From assembly GCA_031425525.1 (NCBI GenBank), contig JANPJM010000049.1:62001-126000 (forward strand): a stretch of DNA of 64,000 nucleotides, written 5' to 3'. The DNA is from JANNMJ01 sp031425525. Its GTDB lineage: Bacteria > Bacteroidota > Bacteroidia > Cytophagales > Hymenobacteraceae. Under the pieces are notes generated by a model. That model saw nothing but the letters and a program-made list of their open reading frames with translations, ran no database searches and had not been told where the DNA came from. Every line of letters begins with the position of its first letter. The first letter of the stretch is position 1. Of the stretch, positions 1 to 7,979 are shown in pieces. The translations under genes were made by a program, and so were the position numbers.

Positions 1-2229
1 TTGATCCACCGTGACGCCGCGCTTGGCGGCCACGTCGGTATCGACGTGCAGTAGGTACTGCGGAAAGGTGGCGTTGAAGCTCGTGGCCACGCCCGCCATT
101 TCGGGGCGTTGGGTGAGGTCTTGCAGGAAATCTTTGCTCGCGCGGGCGGTTTTGGCGAGGTCGCCCTGGCCGGAGCGGTCGAGTAGGCGCATTTCAAAGC
201 CACTGGCGTTGCCGAAACCCGGCACGGCGGGCGGCTGGAAAAACTGCACGTCGGCGTCGGTGATGTGGCGGGTGGCGGCGGCGAAACGCGGCAGCAGATC
301 GGCCACGCCGGCCTTGCGCTGGCTCCAGTCTTTGAGGTCGATCATCGCCATTCCGTAGCTCGCGCCGGCCACGTCGTTCATCAGGCTGTACCCGGCGAGG
401 GTGGTCACGGAATTGACTTCCCCGAACTTCTTCACCTCGGCCTCCACCTGCTCCAACACCCGCTCGGCGCGCTCGACGGTGGCGCCGGGCGGCGTGGTGA
501 CGTTGACGTAAACGGTGGCCTGGTCTTCGGTGGGGATGAAGCCCGTGGGCACCACGCGCCCCACGCCCCAGGTGGCAGCCACGAACAGCACCAGCGCGCC
601 CAGCGTAATCACGCGGCGGTTGGCCACGACGCGCACCAGCGTCTGGTAGCGGCTTTCGAGGTTTTCGTACCACCGGTTGAAGCCGCCGAACACGCGCCCC
701 AGCAACCCTTTTTTGGCGCCTTCCGGCTCGCGCAACAGCAGCGCGCACAGCGCCGGCGTGAGCGTGAGGGCGTTGATGCCCGAAATGACGATGGCAATGG
801 CAAGCGTGAGCGCGAACTGCCGGTAGAAAACGCCCACCGGCCCGCTCAGGAACGACACCGGAATGAACACCGCGCTCATCACCAGCGTAAGGGCGATGAT
901 GGCGCCCGTGATCTCGCGCATCGCCGCCAGCGTGGCATCGAGGGCCGATAAATGCTCCTCGTGCATCTTCACGTGAACGGCCTCCACCACCACGATGGCG
1001 TTATCGACCACGATGCCGATAGCCAGCACCAGCGCAAAGAGCGTGAGCAGGTTGAGCGAAAAACCCGCCACCAACATAAACCCGAGCGTGCCGATGAGCG
1101 CCACCGGCACCGCTAGCGCCGGGATGAGCGTGGCGCGCCAGTCCTGCAAAAAGATGAACACCACGATGAACACCAAGATGAACGCTTCCACCAGGGTCCG
1201 CAGCACTTCGTTGATTGAGGCGTCGAGGAACCGCGATACGTCGTAGGCCACCGAATATTCCATCCCCGGCGGGAAGGAGGTCTTTTGCATCCTGGCCATC
1301 TGGCTTTTCACCGCCGCGATGACGTCGCGGGCGTTGGAGCCGGGGCGCTGCTTGATCATAATCGACGCCGACGGCCGGCCGTCGGTGCGCGAGGCCATTC
1401 CGTAACTCAGCGACCCGAACTCGACGTCAGCCACCGCTTTGAGGCGCAGCACCGAGCCGTCCGGGTTCGCGCGGATCACGAGGTTGCGGTACTGGTCGGG
1501 CTGGTTGAGCTTGCCGGTGTAGCGCAGCACGTATTGCAGCACCGGCGCGGCGCGGCCCGATGCCTCGCCGGCCCGACCGGGCGCGGCTTCCACGTTCTGG
1601 GCGCGGATGGCCGCCACCACTTCTTCGGCCGAGAGGTTGTAGGCGAGCAGGCGGTCGGGTTTGAGCCAGACGCGCATCGCGTAGTCGCGCGTGCCCATAA
1701 TGGCCACCAGTCCCACGCCGTCGATGCGCTTCAGCTCGTTGAGGACGTTGATGTCGGCGAAGTTGTAGATGAACTTCTCGGTGGCTTTGGGGTCGGTGCT
1801 GGTCAGGTTGAGGTAGAGCAGCATCGAGTTGACCTCCTTCTCGGTCGTGACGCCCGCCCGGATCACTTCCTCCGGTAGTTCGTCGAGCGTGGTGCTCACC
1901 CGGTTCTGCACGTTTACGGCGGCCAGGTCGGGGTCGGTGCCCACGTTGAAGTACACCTGCACCGTGGTGAGGCCGTTGTTGGTGGCCGTGGACTGCATAT
2001 ACGTCATCCCCGGCACGCCATTGATGGCGCGTTCCAGCGGCGTGGCCACGGCCTTGACGCACGTTTCGGCGTTGGCGCCGGTGTAGGTACCCGTCACCGT
2101 CACCGACGGCGGCACGATGTCGGGGAACTGCGTGACGGGCAACTGAAACAGCGCCAGCCCGCCCACCAGCACGATCAGAATAGAAATGACCAGCGAAAGC
2201 ACCGGCCGGCGGATGAAGGTTTCGACCAT
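1..2229 (-). CDS. RND multidrug efflux transporter, HAE1/AcrB type (3' end outside window)
   Basis: Inner-membrane proton-driven pump that exports drugs or other amphiphiles together with a periplasmic adaptor and an outer-membrane channel. The minus-strand frame is open from the ATG at 2229 to the window edge, 743 codons, and begins MVETFIRRPVLSLVISILIV, the usual RND first helix. Later comes a second membrane block, GFSLNLLTLFALVLAIGIVVDNAIVVVEAV, in TM4. Of the two TM4 acids that relay protons in AcrB (D407, D408), the first is kept as D409 and the second is N410. The adaptor gene lies upstream in the same direction, 243 bp away, so the two probably form one pump. A perfect hairpin sits just before this start. 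About 300 C-terminal residues should lie outside the window. Family assignment is firm; substrate unknown. Confidence 0.93.
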   Translation of the reverse strand, partial: MVETFIRRPVLSLVISILIVLVGGLALFQLPVTQFPDIVPPSVTVTGTYTGANAETCVKAVATPLERAINGVPGMTYMQSTATNNGLTTVQVYFNVGTDPDLAAVNVQNRVSTTLDELPEEVIRAGVTTEKEVNSMLLYLNLTSTDPKATEKFIYNFADINVLNELKRIDGVGLVAIMGTRDYAMRVWLKPDRLLAYNLSAEEVVAAIRAQNVEAAPGRAGEASGRAAPVLQYVLRYTGKLNQPDQYRNLVIRANPDGSVLRLKAVADVEFGSLSYGMASRTDGRPSASIMIKQRPGSNARDVIAAVKSQMARMQKTSFPPGMEYSVAYDVSRFLDASINEVLRTLVEAFILVFIVVFIFLQDWRATLIPALAVPVALIGTLGFMLVAGFSLNLLTLFALVLAIGIVVDNAIVVVEAVHVKMHEEHLSALDATLAAMREITGAIIALTLVMSAVFIPVSFLSGPVGVFYRQFALTLAIAIVISGINALTLTPALCALLLREPEGAKKGLLGRVFGGFNRWYENLESRYQTLVRVVANRRVITLGALVLFVAATWGVGRVVPTGFIPTEDQATVYVNVTTPPGATVERAERVLEQVEAEVKKFGEVNSVTTLAGYSLMNDVAGASYGMAMIDLKDWSQRKAGVADLLPRFAAATRHITDADVQFFQPPAVPGFGNASGFEMRLLDRSGQGDLAKTARASKDFLQDLTQRPEMAGVATSFNATFPQYLLHVDTDVAAKRGVTVDQ

Positions 2230-2246
2230 CGGTTGTCAGGGGCGTT

Positions 2247-2277
2247 CCCATCTGACCGCTGCGAGCGGTCAGATGGG
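2247..2277. repeat. Perfect 14-bp inverted repeat with 3-nt loop in the adaptor-pump gap
   Basis: CCCATCTGACCGCT, loop GCG, AGCGGTCAGATGGG. It lies 18 nt upstream of the pump start codon and has only a short T run on either side. It could attenuate or process the adaptor-pump transcript, or be a mobile palindromic repeat. Confidence 0.7.
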
Positions 2278-2330
2278 TTTTGGTTGATTTACAGAAGATT
2301 CGGGGTGTTGATTCTGGATTTCATGGAAGC

Positions 2331-2356
2331 TCGTCGTTGCGAGGCACGAAGCAATC
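2331..2356. repeat. Dispersed TTGCGAGGCACGAAGCAATC-type repeat
   Basis: The 26-bp string contains GTTGCGAGGCACGAAGCAATC. The reverse complement of the same motif occurs, split by a 29-bp insert, at 14767-14826. This marks it as a dispersed repeat rather than part of a gene. Confidence 0.5.
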
Positions 2357-2472
2357 TTCGTAGGATGGGCGCGGCGGACGAGCGCCGCCGCGCATCGCGC
2401 ACCGCGCAAATGCGGCTTGCTTCGCGGCGCGCGCACTGACGAAACGCTGGATTATTTCCGCGCCCCCGCGCC

Positions 2473-3705
2473 TCAGGGCGCCACCGCGTCGGGTTCGCCG
2501 CTGGGCAGGACGGCGGCGGTCGGCTCGGCCACGAGCAGCGGCACGTAGCGCGGCCGGATGCGGTCGCCTTCGCGCAGTTCCTGGGTGCCTTCCACCACCA
2601 CGACCTCGCCGGGCAGCAGGCCGCTGGCCACCACGTAGTACGGCCCCAACCGCGCTTGCGGCACGAAGGCGCGTTGCTGAACCGTGCCGTTTTTGGTCAG
2701 CACGTACACGTAGTTGTGTTCCTGCACCTCGAAAACGGCCGTCTGGGGCACCAGCACGGCCTTGGGCAGCGGGTTGGTGAGGCGCACCTTGCCGGTAGCG
2801 CCGTGGCGCAGCAGGCGGTCGGGGTTGGGGAAGCGCGCCCGAAATGCGATGGAGCCGGTAGAACCCTCGAACTCGCTTTGCACCGTTTCCACGCGGCCTA
2901 AGTTCGCATACTCGCTGCCGTCAGCAAGTAGTAAGTGGGCCGTGCGTACGGCCGCCGCCGCCGCGGTGTCGCGCGCTAATTCCTTCGCGTAGCGGAGGTA
3001 CTCGTTTTCCGAGACGTTGAAGTAGGCGTAAGCGGCGCGCGTATCGGAAATCGACGTTACCAGGGTGCCATCTTCCACTTCGGAGCCTTCGCGCAGCGGA
3101 ATACGGTCGATGACGCCATCGAAGGGTGCGCGAATCTGGACGTAGCCGAGTTCGAGGGCGGCAGCGGCGGCAACGGCGCGGGCTTCGGTTTCGGTGGCGC
3201 GCGCGGCGGCGAGTTTAGCGCGCGCTACGTCGAGTTCCGACTTCGAGATGATATCTTTATCGGTAAGCAGTTGCACGCGGTCGAGTTGCAGCTCCTCCAC
3301 CCGAACCTGAGCGCGGGCATTGCTCACGGCCGCCGCCGCACTGGCCGCGCGGGTGCGCAAGGCGGCGTCGTTGAGGCGAAACAGCACCTGGCCTTTCGTC
3401 ACGCGCTGGCCCTCGTCCACCAAAATAGCCGTGATGAACCCGCCCACCCGCGAGCGAACGTCCACGTTGCGCAGCGACTGGATTTCGGCCACGTACTCGT
3501 GCGTGATCGTGGTATCGCGGGCCGTCAGGCGCGTGACGGGCAGCGCGGCGGGCGCGAGCGCGGCAGCAGCGGGGTCGGCTTTCCCGTCGGAGCGGTTGCA
3601 GCCGGTCAGCGGGGCAAGCCCCGCCAGCGCCAGCAGCACCAGCAGCCAGCCGGTGCGTTTTTGATTTAAAAAAGGAGCGGATTTACGAAATACCAGGTGC
3701 AGCAT
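2473..3705 (-). CDS. RND efflux periplasmic adaptor (membrane fusion protein), lipoprotein
   Basis: Links the inner-membrane RND pump to an outer-membrane channel. The 410-aa protein starts with a hydrophobic segment ending in the lipobox LTGC, so it should be a lipid-anchored periplasmic protein. Next come a lipoyl-like half (VRSRVGGFITAILVDEGQRV), a helical hairpin rich in Ala and Arg (about residues 130-190), the second lipoyl half (IRAPFDGVIDRIPLREGSEV) and a beta-barrel region. This is the HlyD/AcrA order. It is transcribed ahead of the RND gene. About 80-120 bp upstream of its start is a copy of the block that also precedes the gene at 3906-4640, so it is probably under the control of the neighbouring two-component system. 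Function is secure, substrate unknown. Confidence 0.92.
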   Translation of the reverse strand: MLHLVFRKSAPFLNQKRTGWLLVLLALAGLAPLTGCNRSDGKADPAAAALAPAALPVTRLTARDTTITHEYVAEIQSLRNVDVRSRVGGFITAILVDEGQRVTKGQVLFRLNDAALRTRAASAAAAVSNARAQVRVEELQLDRVQLLTDKDIISKSELDVARAKLAAARATETEARAVAAAAALELGYVQIRAPFDGVIDRIPLREGSEVEDGTLVTSISDTRAAYAYFNVSENEYLRYAKELARDTAAAAAVRTAHLLLADGSEYANLGRVETVQSEFEGSTGSIAFRARFPNPDRLLRHGATGKVRLTNPLPKAVLVPQTAVFEVQEHNYVYVLTKNGTVQQRAFVPQARLGPYYVVASGLLPGEVVVVEGTQELREGDRIRPRYVPLLVAEPTAAVLPSGEPDAVAP

Positions 3706-3787
3706 CGGGCGCGGATGAAGTCCACGCTCCCCCCGATTACCCGGTCACTCAACCAGTACCGGCGCAACGGGCGGGGGCGTTACGGCC

Positions 3788-3823
3788 GCAAAGCACCGGG
3801 GGCGGGATTAAAACGAGCTTAAA
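3788..3823 (-). promoter_or_regulatory. Candidate response-regulator operator, copy 1 (upstream of efflux adaptor)
   Basis: A 36-bp block that matches 4705-4740 at 32 of 36 positions, with the last 18 bp identical (GATTAAAACGAGCTTAAA on the plus strand). Read toward the gene it is TTTAAGCTCGTTTTAATC: two TTTAA-like half-sites 10 bp apart, as OmpR/PhoB-type regulators bind. It ends 83 bp before the adaptor start. The regulator identity is inferred from proximity. Confidence 0.6.
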
Positions 3824-3905
3824 CGGGAGGCTTTTTGTGTCTTGCCTATAATCGCTGAACCTGCGGCCTCGCGCAGGCCAGCCGCTGCCCGCGCGAGGGT
3901 CGGGC

Positions 3906-4640
3906 TTAGTCGGCCGCCGCCGGGCGATTGCGCGCGAATGCGTCGGGCAAACTGATGCCTAAGCTCAGCAGGTATTGCGTTCCTTGCGAAGCGCCCCCAA
4001 ACGGCGCGGGGCCGTGCCACTGCCGCCACTGCCCCCGCAACGTCAGCCAGGGTGCGTCGGCGGGGCGAAGCTTATAGGTCAGCGCCAACCCGACTTCGGT
4101 GAGCGGGGCGTGAGCCGTGGCTAGCGGTTTTGCCTCGGTGCAGTCGCAGTCTCGGGTTCCGCGACGCGATACCTGCTGGTCGCGGTCGCGCAGCGTCACC
4201 CATCCCATCCCGACGCCCACCAGCGGGGCCAGCCGCCAGCGGGGGCCGTCGAGGAGCAGGAGCGTGTGCGTCCAGGTGGCGCCGTACACGTCGAACCGGG
4301 GGCGTTCGACAGTGGGGTAGTCGGAGCTTGTGGCCCGGCGCGCCGCCAGTGAGTTGGTGAGGGTGCCGCGCAGGCCGCTGGTCCAGCGGGGTGTCAGCCG
4401 GTACGTGCCTTCCAGATCAAGCCCCAGGTAGGCCGTGCCGGCGCGGTCGCGCGTACCCAGCAGCCCCATATACCCACCCCCACGCCCTGGTCGGAACGGT
4501 GTTCGTACGGCGCACGAGTCGTGCTGGTGCCCACTATAAACGTAAGCAGGAAAATACCCATGGCACTGCGCGGCGGCGGGGCGGGGCGCAAGGAGACTGA
4601 CGAGCGCCACGAGTGGCAAGAGTAAACCAGACTTTTTCAT
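3906..4640 (-). CDS. Small secreted outer-membrane-type protein, unknown function
   Basis: Not matched to a named family. The ATG at 4640 gives a classic signal peptide (MKKSGLLLPLVALVSLLAPR, cleavage near AAAQ) and a 244-aa product. An in-frame start at 4667 would put nine extra residues before it. The mature part has alternating hydrophobic strands (GTAYLGLDLEGTYRLTPRW, LTEVGLALTYKLRP, TQYLLSLGISLP) and few helices, which suits a small outer-membrane beta-barrel. The gene lies between the sensor kinase and the efflux adaptor, in the same direction, with its own copy of the putative operator upstream. It may therefore belong to the same regulon, perhaps as a stress- or metal-responsive envelope protein. 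That role is an inference. Confidence 0.7.
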   Translation of the reverse strand: MKKSGLLLPLVALVSLLAPRPAAAQCHGYFPAYVYSGHQHDSCAVRTPFRPGRGGGYMGLLGTRDRAGTAYLGLDLEGTYRLTPRWTSGLRGTLTNSLAARRATSSDYPTVERPRFDVYGATWTHTLLLLDGPRWRLAPLVGVGMGWVTLRDRDQQVSRRGTRDCDCTEAKPLATAHAPLTEVGLALTYKLRPADAPWLTLRGQWRQWHGPAPFGGASQGTQYLLSLGISLPDAFARNRPAAAD

Positions 4641-4704
4641 CGAGCGCGCAAATGGTACGTTGAACAATGAGGAAGGTCGCCGCCCCGCCGGGGGCGGTAT
4701 AATT

Positions 4705-4740
4705 GCAAAGCAGCGGGGCTGAGATTAAAACGAGCTTAAA
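4705..4740 (-). promoter_or_regulatory. Candidate response-regulator operator, copy 2 (upstream of OMP gene)
   Basis: Second copy of the 36-bp block, 11 bp beyond the sensor-kinase stop and 65 bp before the start at 4640. The core TTTAAGCTCGTTTTAATC (minus strand) is identical to copy 1. A -7-like element (TACCATTTG, 4649-4657) lies between block and gene, so the block is placed as an activator site would be. Confidence 0.6.
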
Positions 4741-4751
4741 TCGAGGGAAAT

Positions 4752-6137
4752 TTACGCCAGCGGCAGCAGCACCACCGCCACCGTCCCGCCGCCCGACCGC
4801 TCGGCCAGTGCCACGGTGCCGCCGTGCAGTTCTACTACTTTGCGCGTAACGGCCAGCCCGAGGCCGTGGCCGGGCCGTTGCGCGCCGTTGCGCGCCCGGT
4901 ACAGCGGTTCGAAGGCCCGCAGATGGTCTTCGGCCGTCAGGCCGGGGCCGGTATCGGCGATGGTCAGGCGCAGTGTGCGGGCGTCGGCGAAGTCGAGGGT
5001 AGCCGTGACGGGCTGCCCCGAGAATTTCAGCGCGTTATCGAGCACGTTGTGCACGGCCGTGGTGAGCAGTTGGCGGTTGCCGCGCACGGCGAACAGCCCC
5101 GCGTCTGCCTCATCGCCGGATTCATCGTCGGTTTCGCGTTCGTTCAGGGTCAGTTGGACGGGCAGCGTCGGGTAGGTGGCGCGGCAGTAGTCAAGGGCCA
5201 GTAGTAGGCAATCATCGAAGGCGACGGTTTCGCCCCGAAACGTCGAATCATCGGCCTGGGCCAGGGCCAGCAAACCGTTGGTGAGTTCGATGAGGTGCCG
5301 CAGGCCCGTGATGGCGGTGTCGATACTGGCCTGGGCCGTGGGCAGGGTGCGGTCGTAGGCGGCGGCGGTTTCCAGGGTGCCCAGCAACACCGTCAGGGGC
5401 GTCCGCAGCTCGTGGGAGGCGTGGGCCACGAAACTGCGTTGCGCGGCGAAGGCTTCCTGCAAGCCGTTGAGCATCTGGTTGAAGGTGATGGCGAGCTGGG
5501 CGATTTCGTCGGTGCCGTTGCCTTCATCGACGCGCAGGCTGAGGCGGTCGGCGGAGATGTGCCGCACCTGCCGCACCACGCGCGCCATCGGGTACAGCGC
5601 CCGGCCGGCAAAGTACCAGCCCATCAATACGCTCAGCACCAGGGCTCCGGCGGTGCCCACTAGCAAAATCAGCCGAAGTTTATACAACTGATAGAAGCCG
5701 GCATCGTCGGTGCCCCCCGCGAAAATGGTATAGGTGTGGCCATCATAGTCGTATTCGATTCCGATGGTTTCGCGGTCGTCGTCGGCGAAGCGTACCAGCT
5801 TCCGGCCCTGCATCTGCGGGAAGTACGCCGGGTACAGCGCCCGGCTCACCGAATCGGCGCTGATATAGATGATGCGCCCTTGCGCATCGAACACGCTCAA
5901 TTGGTCGCCGACCATATTGGGTACGTCGCGTGGCCGAAACCGGCGCAGAAACGCGGGGTTCAGGTGGCGGTCGCGCAGCAGGATGCGCGCCGATAGTTCG
6001 GCCTCGATTCGCAGGCGGTCGGCAAACCGCCGCTCGCGGGCGAGGGCCGAAAACCAGTACACGAAGCTGGCGAAGAGCGCCAGAATCACCAGTACCAGCA
6101 ACGTAAAGCGCAGAATCAGGCGGGTGCGAATCAGCAT
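4752..6137 (-). CDS. Two-component sensor histidine kinase
   Basis: Membrane sensor kinase of 461 aa that should phosphorylate the regulator encoded just upstream. TM helix 1 covers about residues 8-30 and TM2 about 155-178. The periplasmic part between them is around 120 residues. A HAMP region follows (GRALYPMARVVRQVRHISAD), then the HisKA H-box AHASHELRTPL with phospho-accepting His242, and a HATPase domain with the N box (VHNVLDNALKFS) and G box (ADTGPGL). The gene starts 40 nt after the regulator stop, so the two are co-transcribed. The periplasmic sensor has no recognisable fold; the order sensor, barrel, efflux recalls metal-resistance systems such as CusS, but nothing here proves metal sensing. 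Confidence 0.94.
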   Translation of the reverse strand: MLIRTRLILRFTLLVLVILALFASFVYWFSALARERRFADRLRIEAELSARILLRDRHLNPAFLRRFRPRDVPNMVGDQLSVFDAQGRIIYISADSVSRALYPAYFPQMQGRKLVRFADDDRETIGIEYDYDGHTYTIFAGGTDDAGFYQLYKLRLILLVGTAGALVLSVLMGWYFAGRALYPMARVVRQVRHISADRLSLRVDEGNGTDEIAQLAITFNQMLNGLQEAFAAQRSFVAHASHELRTPLTVLLGTLETAAAYDRTLPTAQASIDTAITGLRHLIELTNGLLALAQADDSTFRGETVAFDDCLLLALDYCRATYPTLPVQLTLNERETDDESGDEADAGLFAVRGNRQLLTTAVHNVLDNALKFSGQPVTATLDFADARTLRLTIADTGPGLTAEDHLRAFEPLYRARNGAQRPGHGLGLAVTRKVVELHGGTVALAERSGGGTVAVVLLPLA

Positions 6138-6177
6138 CGGCGGGCAGTTTCAGCGGACAGTTTCGGCGGGGCAGTCA

Positions 6178-6849
6178 TCAATCTTCGCGCAGCACGTAGC
6201 CCATCCCCACCACCGTGTGGATGAGCTTAACGGGGTGATCGCGGTCGATCTTCCGGCGCAGGTGGCTAATGTATACGTCCACCACGTTGGTGTTGGTGTC
6301 GAGCGAATCCCAGACGGCTTCCGAAATGTCGAGCCGCGACACGATGCGGCGCTGGTGGAGCAGCAGGTAGCGCAGCAGACGGTATTCGCGGGCCATCAGC
6401 TCGATGCGCCGGCCGGCACGGGTCACGGTCTGGGCGTCGAGGTCGAGGTCGAGGTCGGCGATTCGCAGCGTCTGCCGCTCGGCTTCGGCGTGGCGGCGCG
6501 TGAGGGCGCGGGCGCGCAGCAGCAACTCCCGGAAGGCAAAGGGTTTGGCGAGGTAGTCGTCGGCGCCCGCCCCGAACCCCGTTTCTTTATCGGCTAGGCT
6601 GTCGAGGGCCGTCAGTAGCAGGATCGGCACGTCGGGCCGGGCGGCCCGGGCCGCCCGGCACAACTCGAAGCCGCTCACGTGGGGCAGGTTCACGTCGAAA
6701 ATCAGTAGGTCGTAGGCGGTGCCCGCGCGCAGCCGCTCCTGCGCGGCGCGGCCGTCGGGCGCGATATCGAGCGTAAAGCCTTCGTGCGTCAGCCCCTTGG
6801 CGATGAACTGGGCAACGTCGGGCTCGTCTTCAACCAAAAGGACGTGCAT
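6178..6849 (-). CDS. OmpR/PhoB-family response regulator
   Basis: DNA-binding regulator of 223 aa, partner of the kinase downstream. The receiver domain has the acidic pocket (VEDEP), phospho-acceptor Asp52 (LLIFDVNLP), Thr80 (LLLTA) and Lys102 (AKPF). A winged-helix C-terminal domain follows, with the usual MAREYRLLRYLLLHQ and NVVDVYISHLRRKID blocks. The ATG at 6849 was chosen because it begins directly with the receiver (MHVLLVEDEP); the frame is open to 6921, but those residues match nothing. Likely targets are the two 36-bp blocks at 3788 and 4705. Confidence 0.95.
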   Translation of the reverse strand: MHVLLVEDEPDVAQFIAKGLTHEGFTLDIAPDGRAAQERLRAGTAYDLLIFDVNLPHVSGFELCRAARAARPDVPILLLTALDSLADKETGFGAGADDYLAKPFAFRELLLRARALTRRHAEAERQTLRIADLDLDLDAQTVTRAGRRIELMAREYRLLRYLLLHQRRIVSRLDISEAVWDSLDTNTNVVDVYISHLRRKIDRDHPVKLIHTVVGMGYVLRED

Positions 6850-6986
6850 CTGCTTTCGGAAGATGGTTTTATTTCTGACAAAAGGGAATTGAGGGCGAAT
6901 ATCCGACCGAAGTTGGGGCACTGATCGATGGCACGATTTGGTTTTCCTTCACTTCGGCGGCAACCCCACCGCCCGCCGGGCGTATG

Positions 6987-7034
6987 AAGAGCCGCTTCCC
7001 GCCGGTAACGTTACCGGCTGCGGAAGCGGCTCTT
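6987..7034 (+). terminator. Long two-part hairpin followed by a T-rich run, in a divergent gap
   Basis: Outer stem AAGAGCCGCTTCC / GGAAGCGGCTCTT (13 bp) encloses an 18-bp palindrome, GCCGGTAACGTTACCGGC. TTTTCTTTTCTTC follows on the plus side. It lies upstream of both flanking genes, which point away from it, so it would end or attenuate the leader of the plus-strand gene at 7070. Confidence 0.65.
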
Positions 7035-7069
7035 TTCTTTTCTTCATCATTTTCCCTCCCCTCCCCATT

Positions 7070-7675
7070 ATGAGCGGTTTTGGCAACATGCCCCCCTACG
7101 GCGAAAACACGGGTTCTACCCCATCTTCCAGCGGCAACGACTCGTTCCGCGATTCTTCCACTTCGGATGCGGGCATGACGACCGCGATGTTCCGCGACCG
7201 CGCCTCCGCCGAGCGTGCGTACGACTCGCTGCACCAGCGCGGCTACACCAAAGACGACGTTAACCTGTTGATGTCGGACGAGACCCGCAAAACCCATTTC
7301 GGCGATGGCACCGCCGATACCGACCTCGGCGATAAGGCGATGGAAGGTGCCGGTGTCGGTTCGGCCATCGGTGGCACGGTAGGCGCCGTAATTGCGGCCA
7401 TTGCCGCCATCGGTACGAGCGTAGCCCTGCCGGGCCTCGGCCTCGTGATTGCTGGCCCTTTGGCGGCTTCGCTGGTAGGTGCCGGTGCCGGTGGCCTCAC
7501 GGGCGGCCTGGTAGGCGCGCTGGTGGGCTCGGGCATTCCCGAAGAACACGCCGCCGAGTATGAAAAAGGCATCAAGGAAGGCGGAATCGTGATGGGTGTG
7601 AAGCACCGCAACGATGACGACCGCAAATATTTTCAAGACGAATTCCGCCGCAACTCGGCGGAGCGCGTGTACTAG
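7070..7675 (+). CDS. General-stress-type protein with glycine-rich membrane segment
   Basis: The 201-aa product has a short acidic, Ser/Thr-rich head, then a YflT/general stress protein 17M-like domain (MFRDRASAERAYDSLHQRGY, DDVNLLMSDETR). Next is a long glycine/alanine hydrophobic stretch (about residues 95-155: GSAIGGTVGAVIAAIAAIGT, LVGALVGSG) and a charged tail (EYEKGIKEGGIVMGVKHRND). Such proteins are typically induced by salt, desiccation or heat. The hydrophobic part could insert in or lie on a membrane. The ATG at 7070 was preferred over the frame opening at 6938, whose first 44 codons cover the hairpin. A strong terminator follows. Confidence 0.8.
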   Translation: MSGFGNMPPYGENTGSTPSSSGNDSFRDSSTSDAGMTTAMFRDRASAERAYDSLHQRGYTKDDVNLLMSDETRKTHFGDGTADTDLGDKAMEGAGVGSAIGGTVGAVIAAIAAIGTSVALPGLGLVIAGPLAASLVGAGAGGLTGGLVGALVGSGIPEEHAAEYEKGIKEGGIVMGVKHRNDDDRKYFQDEFRRNSAERVY

Positions 7676-7766
7676 CTGAATTTTTATCGGATTGATGTGA
7701 GGTCAATTTGGAACATACCGCTCCGGCGCGTTTACTTTGACCCTTGAACAGATTAATCCGGGAAAG

Positions 7767-7795
7767 ACCTCGCTGCCTCAGCGAGGTTTTTTTTT
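7767..7795 (+). terminator. Rho-independent terminator after the stress protein gene
   Basis: ACCTCGCTG, loop CCT, CAGCGAGGT, followed by a run of nine T. The remaining stretch to 7979 holds no gene; I see only short T-rich tracts there. Confidence 0.88.
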
Positions 7796-7979
7796 GCCCT
7801 TTTAGGTCGTTGGCCGCTTTTTTTTGGCCCCGTTTCGCCGTTTCGGCCCAACCTTCGCGCCCCGCACGGAGTTAGCTTCCCCGACGCAACTGCCCGCACC
7901 CAAGGGCACTCTTTTTGCGTTAGTGGCCTTAGCCGAGAGCCGGAGCCAATGCTCGCTCCGCCCCTTTTTTTTCTGCCTT

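Noticed and set aside
6945..7036. Riboswitch (a GGCAACC string resembles SAM-type elements)
   Set aside because: The order of conserved parts does not fit a SAM aptamer and the downstream gene is not in methionine metabolism.
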